From Chloroflexi bacterium B3_Chlor (GTDB lineage: Bacteria > Chloroflexota > Anaerolineae > UBA7937 > B3-Chlor): a DNA stretch of 64,000 bases. A program made the translations under genes and the position numbers. How positions within the stretch are numbered: position 1 is the stretch's first letter; the number at the start of each line of letters is the position of its first letter. Location of the stretch: positions 1 to 64,000 of the forward strand of contig NJBK01000001.1 of NCBI GenBank assembly GCA_005223035.1, read 5' to 3'. The notes under the pieces were generated by a model. The model ran no database searches, was not told the origin of the DNA, and worked only from the letters and a program-made list of their open reading frames with translations. Positions 42,388-50,655 of the stretch are shown one piece after another.

Positions 42388-43512
42388 ATGACCAGGCGCA
42401 TAGTGATGGCTGACGACAATGAAGCCTTTCGCGAGGTCACGGCGCAACTGCTTAGAAAGGGAGGTTACGACGTGACCACCGCCGGTACCGGTCGGGAGGC
42501 GCTACAGGCAATCAGTCGGCAGAAGCCTGACCTGATTCTGCTGGACATCATGATGCCGGGCTTGGATGGCATTACTGTCCTGAAGCGGATCAGGGACCAG
42601 AACCCATTGCTTGGCGTGGTGATGGTGACCGCCTTTGGCTCGGAGGAAATAGCTGTCGAAGCCCTCACCGCTGGCGCCGATGACTACCTGATCAAACCCT
42701 TGGACTACAAGGAGACTTTCATCAGATTGGAGCGGGTCCTGGAAAGGAGTCAGCTGCGCCAGGAGCGGAAACGTCTCCAGGAGGAACTGGCTCTGGCGCA
42801 TGATGAACTGCAGGCCAAGTACGTTGAGCTGGAGGGCAGTTACGGACGGATACAGGAACTCGAAGAGAAGACTCGGGAGTTGTTTGAGAGGTACCTGCCA
42901 TCACCTGTGGCCCGCTATCTCATTGACGACCCGTCGCGCGCCAAGCTGGGGGGTGAAAGGAAAGAGGTTACGATACTCTTTGCCGATCTCCGAAGATTCA
43001 CGGCGCTGGCTGAGAAGATGGCACCCGAGAGACTGCTGGAGGTAGTGAACAGCTACCTTGCTTTGGCAACCGAGGTGATCTTCGCCGAAGGTGGTGTACC
43101 GGACAAGTTCATGGGGGATGCGGTGATGGCGCTGTACAACGCTCCTCTGGATCAGCCTGATCACGCTTTTCGCGCCGTCAAGACCGCCTTTGCGCTACGA
43201 GAGAGTCTGGAGCGTCACCATATTGAACCAGTGCTGCATTTTGGATTTGGCATCAACACGGGTGAGGTATTGGTGGGCAACGTGGGCAGCGAGGCATTGA
43301 TGAACTACACGGCCGTAGGCGATGCCGTGAATGTCGCCTTCCGGCTGCAGGAACTGGCCAAGGGGCAGCAGATTCTCTTGACCCATACCACGTATCACCA
43401 GGTGAAGGATTTCGTTGACGCCAGAGCACTGGGTCCTATGAGAATCAGGAGACGCGCCGAACAAGCGGAGGTCTATGAAGCTTTGTCGCTGAAGCCTCGC
43501 CAGCCCGAATAG
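42388..43512 (+). CDS. Response regulator with class III adenylate/guanylate cyclase domain
   Basis: A 374-residue two-domain regulator. Residues 1-120: receiver domain with acidic pocket (MADDNE), phosphoacceptor Asp in LILLDIMMPGLDG, and the conserved Thr/Lys (MVTAFGS, YLIKPLD). Residues 125-175: coiled coil. Residues 180-370: class III cyclase catalytic domain with TILFADLRRFTALAEKM (metal-binding Asp), DKFMGDAVMALYNAP (second metal Asp) and GDAVNVAFRLQELAK. It should make cAMP (or cGMP) when phosphorylated by a histidine kinase, which is not encoded nearby. It follows cysC by 64 bp and is likely cotranscribed with the sulfate-activation genes. Confidence 0.9.
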   Translation: MTRRIVMADDNEAFREVTAQLLRKGGYDVTTAGTGREALQAISRQKPDLILLDIMMPGLDGITVLKRIRDQNPLLGVVMVTAFGSEEIAVEALTAGADDYLIKPLDYKETFIRLERVLERSQLRQERKRLQEELALAHDELQAKYVELEGSYGRIQELEEKTRELFERYLPSPVARYLIDDPSRAKLGGERKEVTILFADLRRFTALAEKMAPERLLEVVNSYLALATEVIFAEGGVPDKFMGDAVMALYNAPLDQPDHAFRAVKTAFALRESLERHHIEPVLHFGFGINTGEVLVGNVGSEALMNYTAVGDAVNVAFRLQELAKGQQILLTHTTYHQVKDFVDARALGPMRIRRRAEQAEVYEALSLKPRQPE

Positions 43513-43522
43513 AGAAACACGC

Positions 43523-44080
43523 CTATTGTTTCACCGAATAGCCATAAGTGCCCATGGCTTCGCCAAGCCCTCTGTACTCCCCGAAGGTCAGGACAAAAGG
43601 CTTGGCCTTTCCATAGTCTACGCGACGGCCCGTCTCGTCCAGGACCCCCTCATCGATGTGGACTGCAACCACCTCCCCCAGGAAAAGATCGTGGGCGCCA
43701 AGAGGGATCTTCTGCACGACCTTGCACTCCATGTTCACGTGGCATTCAACGATTAGCGGAGCCTTCACCACCGACGCTGGTGCGGGTGTTAGGCCAAAGG
43801 CGGCGAACTTGTCAACGTCGCGCCCGGAGACTTGACCGCAATGATCAGTCACCTCCAGCAGATCCTCCCCAGGGATATTGATCACGAACTCGCCAGTTTT
43901 CTCTATTAGACCGTGAGAATAGCGCGCTGGCCGCACGCCGATACCCACGGTGGGAGGTTCGGAGCAAACAGTACCAACCCAAGCGAGCGTAATGATATTC
44001 GGCTTCTCAATCCCACATGTGGCCAGAATCACCGGCACCGGATACAAGTATGTGGAAGGTCTCTTGCTCTTCTTCGCCAT
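43523..44080 (-). CDS. Flavin reductase family protein
   Basis: FMN-binding split-barrel protein of 185 residues. It has the family layout: PVPVILATCGIEKPNIITLA, GIGVRPARYSHGLIEKTGEF, VINIPGEDL and HDLFLGEVVAVHIDEGVLD. The start ATG 44080 was chosen over the longer frame because GGAG precedes it and families begin at this region (KKSKRPSTYLYPVPV). These proteins reduce flavin or use it in small-molecule redox reactions; the natural partner is unknown. Convergent with the cyclase gene (stops 10 bp apart). Confidence 0.85.
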   Translation of the reverse strand: MAKKSKRPSTYLYPVPVILATCGIEKPNIITLAWVGTVCSEPPTVGIGVRPARYSHGLIEKTGEFVINIPGEDLLEVTDHCGQVSGRDVDKFAAFGLTPAPASVVKAPLIVECHVNMECKVVQKIPLGAHDLFLGEVVAVHIDEGVLDETGRRVDYGKAKPFVLTFGEYRGLGEAMGTYGYSVKQ

Positions 44081-44431
44081 CTGGACTTCACTCCTTTGCT
44101 GTTTGTGTTGGCAGGGCGCTCCAACTGTATCACTTCCATCTTGCCTGGGCAAGTGTGAGGACGGAAGCCTCGACTACTGAAGTGCCCTCCACGGTAACTC
44201 ATCCTCAGACGCCTTGGGCCCCGGCGAGCACTCGCGCGCCGCGCAGGTACGACATGTTGTGGTCGCTATACGCCGTGCCCCAACATGTGGTGTCAGCCGC
44301 TTGACAAGCTGGAGAGACTGTGCCATAATGTGAGTGGCGTTGGAGACCCTACGCCGCAGAGTGAGGTCGGAGTGTGAGCCCTGAGCGAGTGCTTCCTTGT
44401 CGGGCTGCAGGGCGAGCAAAGGAGGTAGGGC

Positions 44432-45280
44432 ATGCAGGTGGCTCCTCGGAGAGCCGAGGCCCTTGGTCAGCCTCGAGTGTGGATCGCATCCCGCGGCATA
44501 TCCAAGAAGGCATGGGGTAGCAGGCGGGCCCAGGAGTTGTTCTTCCTCCTGATGAATCATGCAGCGGGACTGACAAAAGATCAAATCGCGGACCGCCTCT
44601 TCCCGGGAATGAACCAAGACAAGAGCGAGGGTTTGTTCCACTCGACGCTGTATCGGTGCCGCAAGGCGTTGGAGGTGGAGGTGGTAGTGTTGGAAGATGA
44701 CGTCTATCGCGTCGCGAACGTTGTTGAGTGGAAGTACGACGTCGCTGAGTTCGAGGCTCTCGTTAAACGGGCTAGACGCTTGAGAGAAGACCCAAGGGAG
44801 GCTGAAGGACTGTATCACACGGCTCTCCAACTCTACGAGGGAGACTACTTGGAGGGCCGCGATTCGGAGTGGTGCGAACCGATTAGAGTGCGGCTGAAAC
44901 AACTGTACCTCGAGGCTGTTTTGGCGGTGGCAAGGCTGTCCGCCAGGCGTGGCCCGCCAGAAGACGCTCTTGAGTGGTTTAGGCTCGCGATCGCGAAGGA
45001 CTACTACTGCGAGGCGGCGCACAAGGGGATAGTCGACTGTCTGCTGGAGGTGGGTGATCGTCTTGCGGCCGTACGCCACCACTTGGATCTCGTGCAGAGG
45101 CTGAAGCAGGATGTGCCTCCAGAGGAAAGGTCGGAGATCCCCGGGGTGGTGGAAGATATGTTGGACCGGTCACTGCACGACCTGCTAGTTGGCGACAAAG
45201 CCGCTCATCATGACCGGGTCAGCCGGTTTCGCCACGCTCAAGATGCCAAGACTGCCGAACTCCTAGGAGGTAAGCCTTAA
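44432..45280 (+). CDS. BTAD-domain transcriptional activator-like protein
   Basis: A 282-residue protein with a winged-helix N-terminus and a helical repeat C-terminus. Residues 20-80: AWGSRRAQELFFLLMNHAAG, LTKDQIADRLFPGMNQDKSE and LFHSTLYRCRKALE, which is the usual arrangement in SARP/BTAD and AfsR-type regulators. Residues 105-250: tetratricopeptide-like helices of the bacterial transcriptional activator domain (YHTALQLYEGDYLEGRDSEW). A GGAGGT site precedes ATG 44432. The N-terminal 20 residues are atypical. No adjacent ATPase or sensor is fused. Its targets cannot be inferred; the selenium block begins about 250 bp downstream. Confidence 0.8.
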   Translation: MQVAPRRAEALGQPRVWIASRGISKKAWGSRRAQELFFLLMNHAAGLTKDQIADRLFPGMNQDKSEGLFHSTLYRCRKALEVEVVVLEDDVYRVANVVEWKYDVAEFEALVKRARRLREDPREAEGLYHTALQLYEGDYLEGRDSEWCEPIRVRLKQLYLEAVLAVARLSARRGPPEDALEWFRLAIAKDYYCEAAHKGIVDCLLEVGDRLAAVRHHLDLVQRLKQDVPPEERSEIPGVVEDMLDRSLHDLLVGDKAAHHDRVSRFRHAQDAKTAELLGGKP

Positions 45281-45528
45281 CCGGTTGGGAGATGCTTCTG
45301 CTGATGCTCCCTGCGCCTCGATAGACTCACCAGCATTGGTGCAGGCCCTATCGAATGGCGTGCAGTACCAGACCCTTTACAACGGCAATACCAGGCTCTC
45401 TGTCGCTGTGTTGCTCACCTGAATCCAGGCCCGCGCACGATTGCCACCACTGGCCCTTGCGGTGCTTCGGACCCCTGGGAAGCCTCGTACTGGGTGGTGA
45501 CAAACCAGGTGTGTCAGGCCGCTCCATG

Positions 45529-45557
45529 TTGACAATGCTTCGCACGTGCCGTATAAT
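45529..45557 (+). promoter_or_regulatory. Strong promoter of the selenium block leader
   Basis: Perfect TTGACA (45529-45534) and TATAAT (45552-45557), 17 bp apart. Transcription would begin near 45564, about 340 bp before the first start codon at 45905. The gap 45281-45528 contains no recognised gene. Confidence 0.9.
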
Positions 45558-45597
45558 GCACGCTGATTGCCCCTAGTGTTGGGGGACATCCGCACTT

Positions 45598-45791
45598 GGA
45601 CCTAGGAAGGAGGTGAGCAGGGTTGATGACCTGGAATCGGTATCATTCCATACCGTTCACTTGAGCTGGCTGAAGCCGGGCCCCCGGCGCGATGCACGGG
45701 TTGCATCAGGCTTCGATAATCATGCTTTGCAGCGTCTCCGAACCTGCTCCCTCAAGCCGAGGCCGACCTGGGCTCCTCACGGCCTAGGTTC
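45598..45791 (+). ncRNA. Structured leader or small RNA candidate
   Basis: Nested helices can be drawn from the sequence: GGACCTAGG (45598-45606) with CCTAGGTTC (45783-45791); GAGGTGAGCAGG (45610-45621) with CCTGCTCCCTC (45743-45753), one bulged U; hairpin CGGTAT/ATACCG (45638-45643, 45650-45655); GAAGCC/GGCTTC (45672-45677, 45709-45714) enclosing GATGCA/TGCATC (45691-45707). It does not match tmRNA, SRP RNA, RNase P RNA or a riboswitch class known to me. A 67-codon frame at 45613 is low-complexity and unlikely to be a protein. It may be a leader of the selenium operon or a separate RNA. Confidence 0.4.
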
Positions 45792-45904
45792 TTTCCCCAG
45801 TTCTTCCTCTCCTTGAGTTGGGGGTTCCGGTGGCGAGACTGCGTCGCTGTTGAAGGAGATGGAGGGACCACTCCTCTTTCTTACTTCTCCCTGAGGTGCT
45901 ACAA

Positions 45905-47062
45905 ATGATCTACTTCGATAATGCGGCTACTTCCTGGCCCAAGCCAGCGAGGGTTGTTGAGGCCCTGTCTCATTTCATTACGGAGGTGGGGGCCAATCCG
46001 GGACGTTCGGCTCACCGCCTGTCCATCGAGGCTGGTCGGACTATCTATGAGACCCGTGAGGCGTTGGCCCAGCTCTTCAATGTGGGTGACCCTTTGCGCA
46101 TACTGTTTGGCTTGAATGCCACGGAAGCCTTGAATCTGGCTTTGTGTGGCATACTGCGGCGTGGCGACCACGTTATTACGAGCAGCATGGAGCATAACTC
46201 CGTGATGCGCCCCTTGCGTGCCTTGGAGGCGCAGGGCGTGATCGAGCTCGACGTTGTGCGGTGTTCGTCCGAAGGCTTCTTGGACCCTACTGATTTGGAG
46301 GCGGCCATTGGGCCGCACTCCAGGATGATCGTGCTCAATCACGCCTCCAATGTGGTTGGTAGCCTATTGCCTGTGGCCGAGGCAGGGGCAATCGCCAGGA
46401 AGCACGACGTTCTCTTGCTGGTAGATGCTGCCCAGACCGCTGGAGCATACCCCTTGGACATGAAGGCTATGCAGATAGACCTGTTGGCTTTCACAGGCCA
46501 CAAGGCCCTCTTTGGGCCTCAAGGTACTGGTGGGCTCTGCCTCGGTGAGAGGGTCGTGGTGGATGATCTGCGACCTCTCAAGCGAGGGGGTACGGGCAGC
46601 AGATCCGAGCAGGAGGAGCAGCCGGATTTTCTGCCGGACAAGTATGAGAGTGGGACACCGAACACGGTGGGGCTGGCAGGTCTCAGGGCGGGGGTCGAGT
46701 TTCTGCTGGAGCAGGGAGTGGAGGCCATCCGTGCCCACGAGGTGGAGTTGACAGGACGGCTCATCGCCGGGCTTCTGGACATCCCTGGCGTGACCCTTTA
46801 CGGGGGTCACGATGCGGAGATGCAGGTGGCGAGCGTCTCGTTCAACGTCGAGGGTATTGCTCCCTCCAAGGTAGCGGCGCTACTGGATGAGCGGTACGAG
46901 ATCATGAGCCGGGTCGGGCTTCATTGTGCCCCGGCCGCACATCGGACCATCGGCACGTTCCCTGTGGGGGCGGTGCGCTTTGGTTTGAGCTATCTCAATA
47001 CGGTGGAAGAGGTAGAGGCAGCGTCGAGAGCTGCGAGGGAGATAGCAAGAAGCGAATCGTAG
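45905..47062 (+). CDS. Class V aminotransferase, cysteine desulfurase-like
   Basis: PLP enzyme of 385 residues. The start ATG 45905 follows GAGGTG, and the protein opens with the family phrase IYFDNAATSWPKPARVVEAL. The PLP Lys is in LAFTGHKALFGPQGTGGLC, and the Cys of the mobile loop is in GLHCAPAAHRTIGTFPVGA. It belongs to the cysteine desulfurase subgroup that is often found beside selenium genes rather than to IscS/SufS proper. It probably releases sulfur or selenium from (seleno)cysteine, passing it to YedF and the DUF3343 protein downstream, and finally to SelD. It is the first gene of the block and is controlled by the promoter at 45529. Confidence 0.85.
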   Translation: MIYFDNAATSWPKPARVVEALSHFITEVGANPGRSAHRLSIEAGRTIYETREALAQLFNVGDPLRILFGLNATEALNLALCGILRRGDHVITSSMEHNSVMRPLRALEAQGVIELDVVRCSSEGFLDPTDLEAAIGPHSRMIVLNHASNVVGSLLPVAEAGAIARKHDVLLLVDAAQTAGAYPLDMKAMQIDLLAFTGHKALFGPQGTGGLCLGERVVVDDLRPLKRGGTGSRSEQEEQPDFLPDKYESGTPNTVGLAGLRAGVEFLLEQGVEAIRAHEVELTGRLIAGLLDIPGVTLYGGHDAEMQVASVSFNVEGIAPSKVAALLDERYEIMSRVGLHCAPAAHRTIGTFPVGAVRFGLSYLNTVEEVEAASRAAREIARSES

Positions 47063-47112
47063 GTAGATTGGGGAAGCTACACGGGGTAATCTGGTTGGAG
47101 TGGAGGTGTGGA

Positions 47113-47709
47113 ATGACGAAGACCGTAGACTGCAGGGGACTTGAGTGTCCACAACCGGTCATTCTAACAAGAAAGGCTATGGCTGAAACCGAGGCGGTGA
47201 CGACTATTGTGGACAATGACACCGCCAAGATGAACGTATCGCGTATGGCCAGCAAGCAGGGGTACTCGGTTGAGGTGCAGGAGAAGGACGACGGTATCTA
47301 TCTGCATCTGAGCAAGGTGGGTGCTGTTCCGGAAGAGGAAACCGCGCCAGCTTCTGCGGCAGTCGGGCCTGGTGGCCCCACGGTGGTACTTATCCCGAGC
47401 AATGGCTTGGGACGAGGAGATGAAGAGCTAGGGCGTATCCTGATACGTTCATTCCTGCACACACTGGATGAGGTGGAACCATTGCCCGCGACCATGGTCT
47501 TCATCAACGGTGGCGTCAAGCTGACGGTCGAGGGGTCCCCGGTTGTGGAGGACTTGCAGGCTCTTGAGCAGAGAGGCGTGGACATATTGGCTTGTGGTAC
47601 TTGCCTCGGCCATTTCGGCTTGAAGGAGAAGATTGCGGTCGGGGAGATCTCCAACATGTACACCATTTCGGAGACTCTACTAGGGGCTGGCAACGTGATT
47701 GCTTTGTAG
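47113..47709 (+). CDS. yedF: YedF, selenium metabolism sulfurtransferase-like protein
   Basis: Protein of 198 residues. Residues 1-70 form a TusA/SirA-like domain with the conserved Cys in VDCRGLECPQPVILTRKAM; residues 90-198 form a DsrE-like domain with GLGRGDEELGRILIRSFL, TMVFINGGVKLTVEGSPVVE-type strand and ACGTCLGHFGLKEKIAVG, where a second redox Cys is expected. The start ATG 47113 follows GGAGGTGTGG. This two-domain YedF is a marker of bacteria that use selenium. It should carry persulfide or selenide between the desulfurase and SelD. 50 bp separates it from the upstream gene. Confidence 0.92.
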   Translation: MTKTVDCRGLECPQPVILTRKAMAETEAVTTIVDNDTAKMNVSRMASKQGYSVEVQEKDDGIYLHLSKVGAVPEEETAPASAAVGPGGPTVVLIPSNGLGRGDEELGRILIRSFLHTLDEVEPLPATMVFINGGVKLTVEGSPVVEDLQALEQRGVDILACGTCLGHFGLKEKIAVGEISNMYTISETLLGAGNVIAL

Positions 47710-47718
47710 GAGGATGTC

Positions 47719-47946
47719 GTGGGGGACCCACAGTACAGCGTCGTTCTGTTCCAGTCAACTAGCGGCGTCCTACGAGCTGAGAAACTGGCCAAAGGGGCGG
47801 CTTTGAAGGTCAAGCTCATCCCTGTGCCCCGCCATCTTAGTTCTGATTGTGGCGTCTGCCTTAGGTGCGAGTCGGCAGACGTCCACAGGGTGCGTTCTAT
47901 CCTCGATGCCGCAGGGGTCGAGTTTGATGGAATCCGTCCCTTGTAA
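47719..47946 (+). CDS. DUF3343 putative Se/S carrier protein
   Basis: A 75-residue protein starting at GTG 47719 after AGGAGG. It has the family features: YSVVLFQSTSGVLRAEKLA, LKVKLIPVPRHLSSDCGVCL and a second Cys (LRCESADV). Members are small selenium-gene-linked proteins thought to carry Se or S on the paired Cys. It lies 9 bp after yedF and completes the three-gene block. Confidence 0.88.
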   Translation: MGDPQYSVVLFQSTSGVLRAEKLAKGAALKVKLIPVPRHLSSDCGVCLRCESADVHRVRSILDAAGVEFDGIRPL

Positions 47947-48212
47947 GGAACGAGACAACGAACCGCTGTTACGACACGTTGAACAATCTGCGGCACCGAA
48001 CTGATTGAATGACCCGAAGGAGTCTAGCGGGGCGTCCTAAGGTCTTAGGACTTGACTCGCTCAGCTTCACACCATCCAGCCCAAGTGGATGACGGACGGT
48101 TACTATGGCTGCGCCTCTTGATGACCTCTCGTTCTCGAGATGTCCTCACCATCTGCAGACTGGGTGGATGGGTGCTTTGATCATCCATCTGGCCCCATCA
48201 CACAGCTGGGAT
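47947..48212. other. Spacer with a perfect palindrome
   Basis: No gene in the spacer 47947-48279. At 48034-48051 is a perfect inverted repeat GTCCTAAG-GT-CTTAGGAC, which may be a protein-binding site or part of a weak terminator. The promoter of the next operon begins at 48213. Confidence 0.5.
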
Positions 48213-48241
48213 TTGACCCACGGGAAGGGCTTCAGTAGAAT
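48213..48241 (+). promoter_or_regulatory. Promoter of the SCP2/KARI-like operon
   Basis: TTGACC (48213-48218), 17 bp, TAGAAT (48236-48241). Expected start point just upstream of the GTG at 48280. Confidence 0.65.
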
Positions 48242-48279
48242 ATGATTTGACCCCTGTGGATCGCTGAGAAGGAAGAGAA

Positions 48280-48693
48280 GTGGTTGGAGAACGAAGGCCC
48301 AGCAAGGAGGAACTGGTCCCATTGCTGAGCCGGGCGATCGAGTTGACAGGAACTCAGCTTGCTCCTGACACCGTTAGAGCCGTGGCTGAGGTGTTCAGGG
48401 TGCTCCTCTGGCATTTCGTGGATTATGATCTCAAGGCCTATTTCGTCATCGGCGACGCGGGAGACTTGAGCTTTGTCCCTCAGGCGCCAAGGGAGGTCGA
48501 TGGCACCGTAAAGCTTGAGGCCGCCGTTCTTCACGACGTAGCTCTCGGCCGGACGCCGGTGGCGATGGCCTTCCTAAGCGGGAAGCTACGGTTGCAGGGC
48601 TTGCCAGCTTTGAAGCTGCGCAGGTTCATTCCACTCCTGCAACCCTTTCTGGAGGGATACCGTCAAGCTTGGCAGGAGATCGAGGAGGGGTAA
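48280..48693 (+). CDS. SCP2-like sterol/lipid-binding domain protein
   Basis: A 137-residue protein. The C-terminal half reads GRTPVAMAFLSGKLRLQGLP, then ALKLRRFIPLLQPFLEGYRQ, the usual 'f..aflsGklklqGd..l.lklrrf..ll' end of SCP2-type lipid-binding domains. The N-terminal half is helical (SKEELVPLLSRAIELTGTQL). Start GTG 48280 with AAGGA at fair spacing. Bacterial members bind hydrophobic small molecules and often accompany modifying enzymes. It is 1 bp upstream of the KARI-like gene, so both are coexpressed. The function is otherwise open. Confidence 0.6.
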   Translation: MVGERRPSKEELVPLLSRAIELTGTQLAPDTVRAVAEVFRVLLWHFVDYDLKAYFVIGDAGDLSFVPQAPREVDGTVKLEAAVLHDVALGRTPVAMAFLSGKLRLQGLPALKLRRFIPLLQPFLEGYRQAWQEIEEG

Positions 48694-48694
48694 G

Positions 48695-49702
48695 ATGGTG
48701 AAGTTCTACCATGATGAGGACGCAGACCTTGGCCTCCTGGAGGACAGAACCATCGCCGTGCTTGGTTACGGTCATCAAGGACGAGCTCAGGCTTTGAACA
48801 TGCGCGATAGTGGGGTTCGGAATCTGGTCGTGGGGAATATCGAGGATGAATATCGAGACCAGGCGCTCGAGGATGGGTTTGAAGTCCTTGCACTGGCGGA
48901 AGCTGCACAGAGGTCCGACGTGATCTTTCTCCTCCTACCTGACGAGACAGCGCCTGTGGTGTATGAGAGGGATGTCGCCGAGCGGCTGCTGGAGGGGAAG
49001 GCATTGGTCTTCGCCTCGGGATACAACTTGACCTATGGGCACATCCAGCCGCCTGATTTCGTGGACGTCATCATGGTGGCTCCTCGCATGCTGGGCCAGG
49101 GGGTGCGAGAGCTTTACCTCGAGGGGGCTGGCTTCGTAAGTTTCGTCTCTGTTGAACAGGACGCTTCCGGGCAGGCCTGGTGGCTTGCACTGGCAGTGGC
49201 AAAGGCTATAGGTTCGACCAGGGCAGGCGTGATGGAGTTGAGTGCGGCGCAGGAGACCCATCTAGATCTCTTCATGGAGCAGGCCTTTGGGCCGCTACTT
49301 GGCGCCGCTATCACCACCGCTTACCACGTGGGTGTGGAAGCGGGCTTTCCCCCTGAAGCCCTCCTTCTGGAGCTCTATATGTCAGGCGAGATGGCCTACG
49401 TGTTCAGGACCATGGCGGAACTTGGTTTGATGAAGCAGGCACGTCTTCACTCGCTGACCAGCCAGTTCGGCGGCATGATTCGTAGTTTGGCCCTGAATCG
49501 GGAGGAGATCGACAGGAGCATGCGCGATGCGCTGGATGACATATTCAGCGGGGCTTTCGCCCGCGAATGGGAGGAGGAGCGCAAGGCCGGGTACCCGTCT
49601 TTCGCTTTCATGCAGGGGATGTCCGACGAGGAGCACCCGCTCACGGCAGTCGAGGACCGCCTGAGAGGGCATCTACGTATGGGGTGGGACGAGATCGTAT
49701 AA
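48695..49702 (+). CDS. Divergent ketol-acid reductoisomerase paralogue
   Basis: Unmistakable IlvC-fold protein of 335 residues: FYHDEDADLGLLEDRTIAVL, GYGHQGRAQALNMRDSGV (NADPH Rossmann motif), ILLPDE-equivalent FLLLPDETAPVVY, DVIMVAPRMLGQGVREL and VSVEQDASGQAWWLALAVAK. However, several positions that are near-invariant in true KARI have changed: FAHGFNIHFG is FASGYNLTYG (both His lost), the catalytic Lys of VAPKGPGH is Arg, and the FECLHE metal-binding segment is LELYMSGE. DLF(x)E of the metal site is kept. It therefore probably keeps NADPH binding but does not catalyse the branched-chain reaction; a reductase on a lipid-like substrate is possible. No other ilv genes are nearby. It is between the SCP2-like and DUF362 genes. 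Confidence 0.85.
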   Translation: MVKFYHDEDADLGLLEDRTIAVLGYGHQGRAQALNMRDSGVRNLVVGNIEDEYRDQALEDGFEVLALAEAAQRSDVIFLLLPDETAPVVYERDVAERLLEGKALVFASGYNLTYGHIQPPDFVDVIMVAPRMLGQGVRELYLEGAGFVSFVSVEQDASGQAWWLALAVAKAIGSTRAGVMELSAAQETHLDLFMEQAFGPLLGAAITTAYHVGVEAGFPPEALLLELYMSGEMAYVFRTMAELGLMKQARLHSLTSQFGGMIRSLALNREEIDRSMRDALDDIFSGAFAREWEEERKAGYPSFAFMQGMSDEEHPLTAVEDRLRGHLRMGWDEIV

Positions 49703-49716
49703 TGGGAGCAAGATAG

Positions 49717-50655
49717 ATGGCTGTGACGGACACACTGCGCGGCATGTATCATCTGTTTGCGGATCGAAAGCCTGGGAATCTGGAAGTCAGGCCGCCCAAG
49801 GCGCGCAAGACCGCCTTGTGGACCGATCAGGGCGAGCCGCTGGTTAGCAAGGTGCATGTGCTCAACGGAGTCAAGGAGGGCGTGGCGAAGAGCCTAGAGT
49901 TGCTGGGTGGGCTTGACAGGCTCATCCGACCGGGGGATCAGGTGCTGGTCAAACCTAACTTCAACAGCCCCGACGCTTTCCCAGGTTCGACGGACCTGGA
50001 ATTCTTACGGGCGGTTCTTGAGTTGTTAATGGATGCCGGAGCAGCACTCACAGTGGGTGAGAGCGCTGGAGGACTCTGGCGGCCCACTAGAAACACAGCG
50101 ACCAAGCTCGGAGCGCTTGATCTGCTGAGCGAGATGGGCGTGGACTTCGTCCCCTTCGATGCCGGTGAGACTGAGTGGCTGGAGGTTCCCACAGAAGGCG
50201 AGTACCTCCATCGCGTCGCCGTGCCCAGGGTGGCCTACGACGCCGACAGACTGGTCTATCTTCCATGCATGAAGACTCACAGATACGCTCGTTTCGCCCT
50301 CTCGCTCAAGCTGTCGGTGGGCTTTGTGCACCCCGGTCAGCGACTGGCACTGCACATGAAGAATCTCGAGGAGAAGGTGACGGAGATCAACCTGATATGG
50401 CAACCAGACCTGATAATCATGGATGGCCGAAAGGCCTTCGTCAGTGGAGGTCCCGAGCAGGGTGAACTGGTGGAACCAGGGATCATCATGGCTTCTGGGG
50501 ACATGGTTGCCATGGACCTCGAAGCCTTGAAGATACTTCAGTCCTATCCGGCCAAGAACAGGCTGGCCGGGGATCCGGTTGAGTTGCCCCAGATCGCGGC
50601 GGCCCTGAAGCATGGGTTGGCCACCGCCAACGGCGCCTACAAGGTTGTGGAATGA
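49717..50655 (+). CDS. DUF362 domain-containing protein
   Basis: A 312-residue protein of the DUF362 family. Recognisable features: VLVKPNFNSPDAFPGSTDLE near residue 78, VGESAGGLWRPTRNTATKLG, YLPCMKTHRYARFALSLKLS and IIMDGRKAFVSGGPEQGEL near the end. Many DUF362 proteins carry a ferredoxin domain; this one does not. No function is established for the domain. It overlaps the downstream epimerase by 4 bp (translational coupling) and is 14 bp after the KARI-like gene, so the four genes are one transcription unit. Confidence 0.88.
   Translation: MAVTDTLRGMYHLFADRKPGNLEVRPPKARKTALWTDQGEPLVSKVHVLNGVKEGVAKSLELLGGLDRLIRPGDQVLVKPNFNSPDAFPGSTDLEFLRAVLELLMDAGAALTVGESAGGLWRPTRNTATKLGALDLLSEMGVDFVPFDAGETEWLEVPTEGEYLHRVAVPRVAYDADRLVYLPCMKTHRYARFALSLKLSVGFVHPGQRLALHMKNLEEKVTEINLIWQPDLIIMDGRKAFVSGGPEQGELVEPGIIMASGDMVAMDLEALKILQSYPAKNRLAGDPVELPQIAAALKHGLATANGAYKVVE

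Noticed and set aside
44174-45082. Long minus-strand ORF of 302 codons
   Set aside because: It is the antisense shadow of the BTAD regulator and shows no family features.
45613-45816. 67-codon protein in the selenium leader
   Set aside because: Composition is unlike protein and the frame overlaps the best RNA helices; no family match is evident.
45281-45904. tRNA-Sec (selC) near the selenium genes
   Set aside because: No TCA anticodon loop with a long variable arm and TTCGA-type T loop could be found on either strand.
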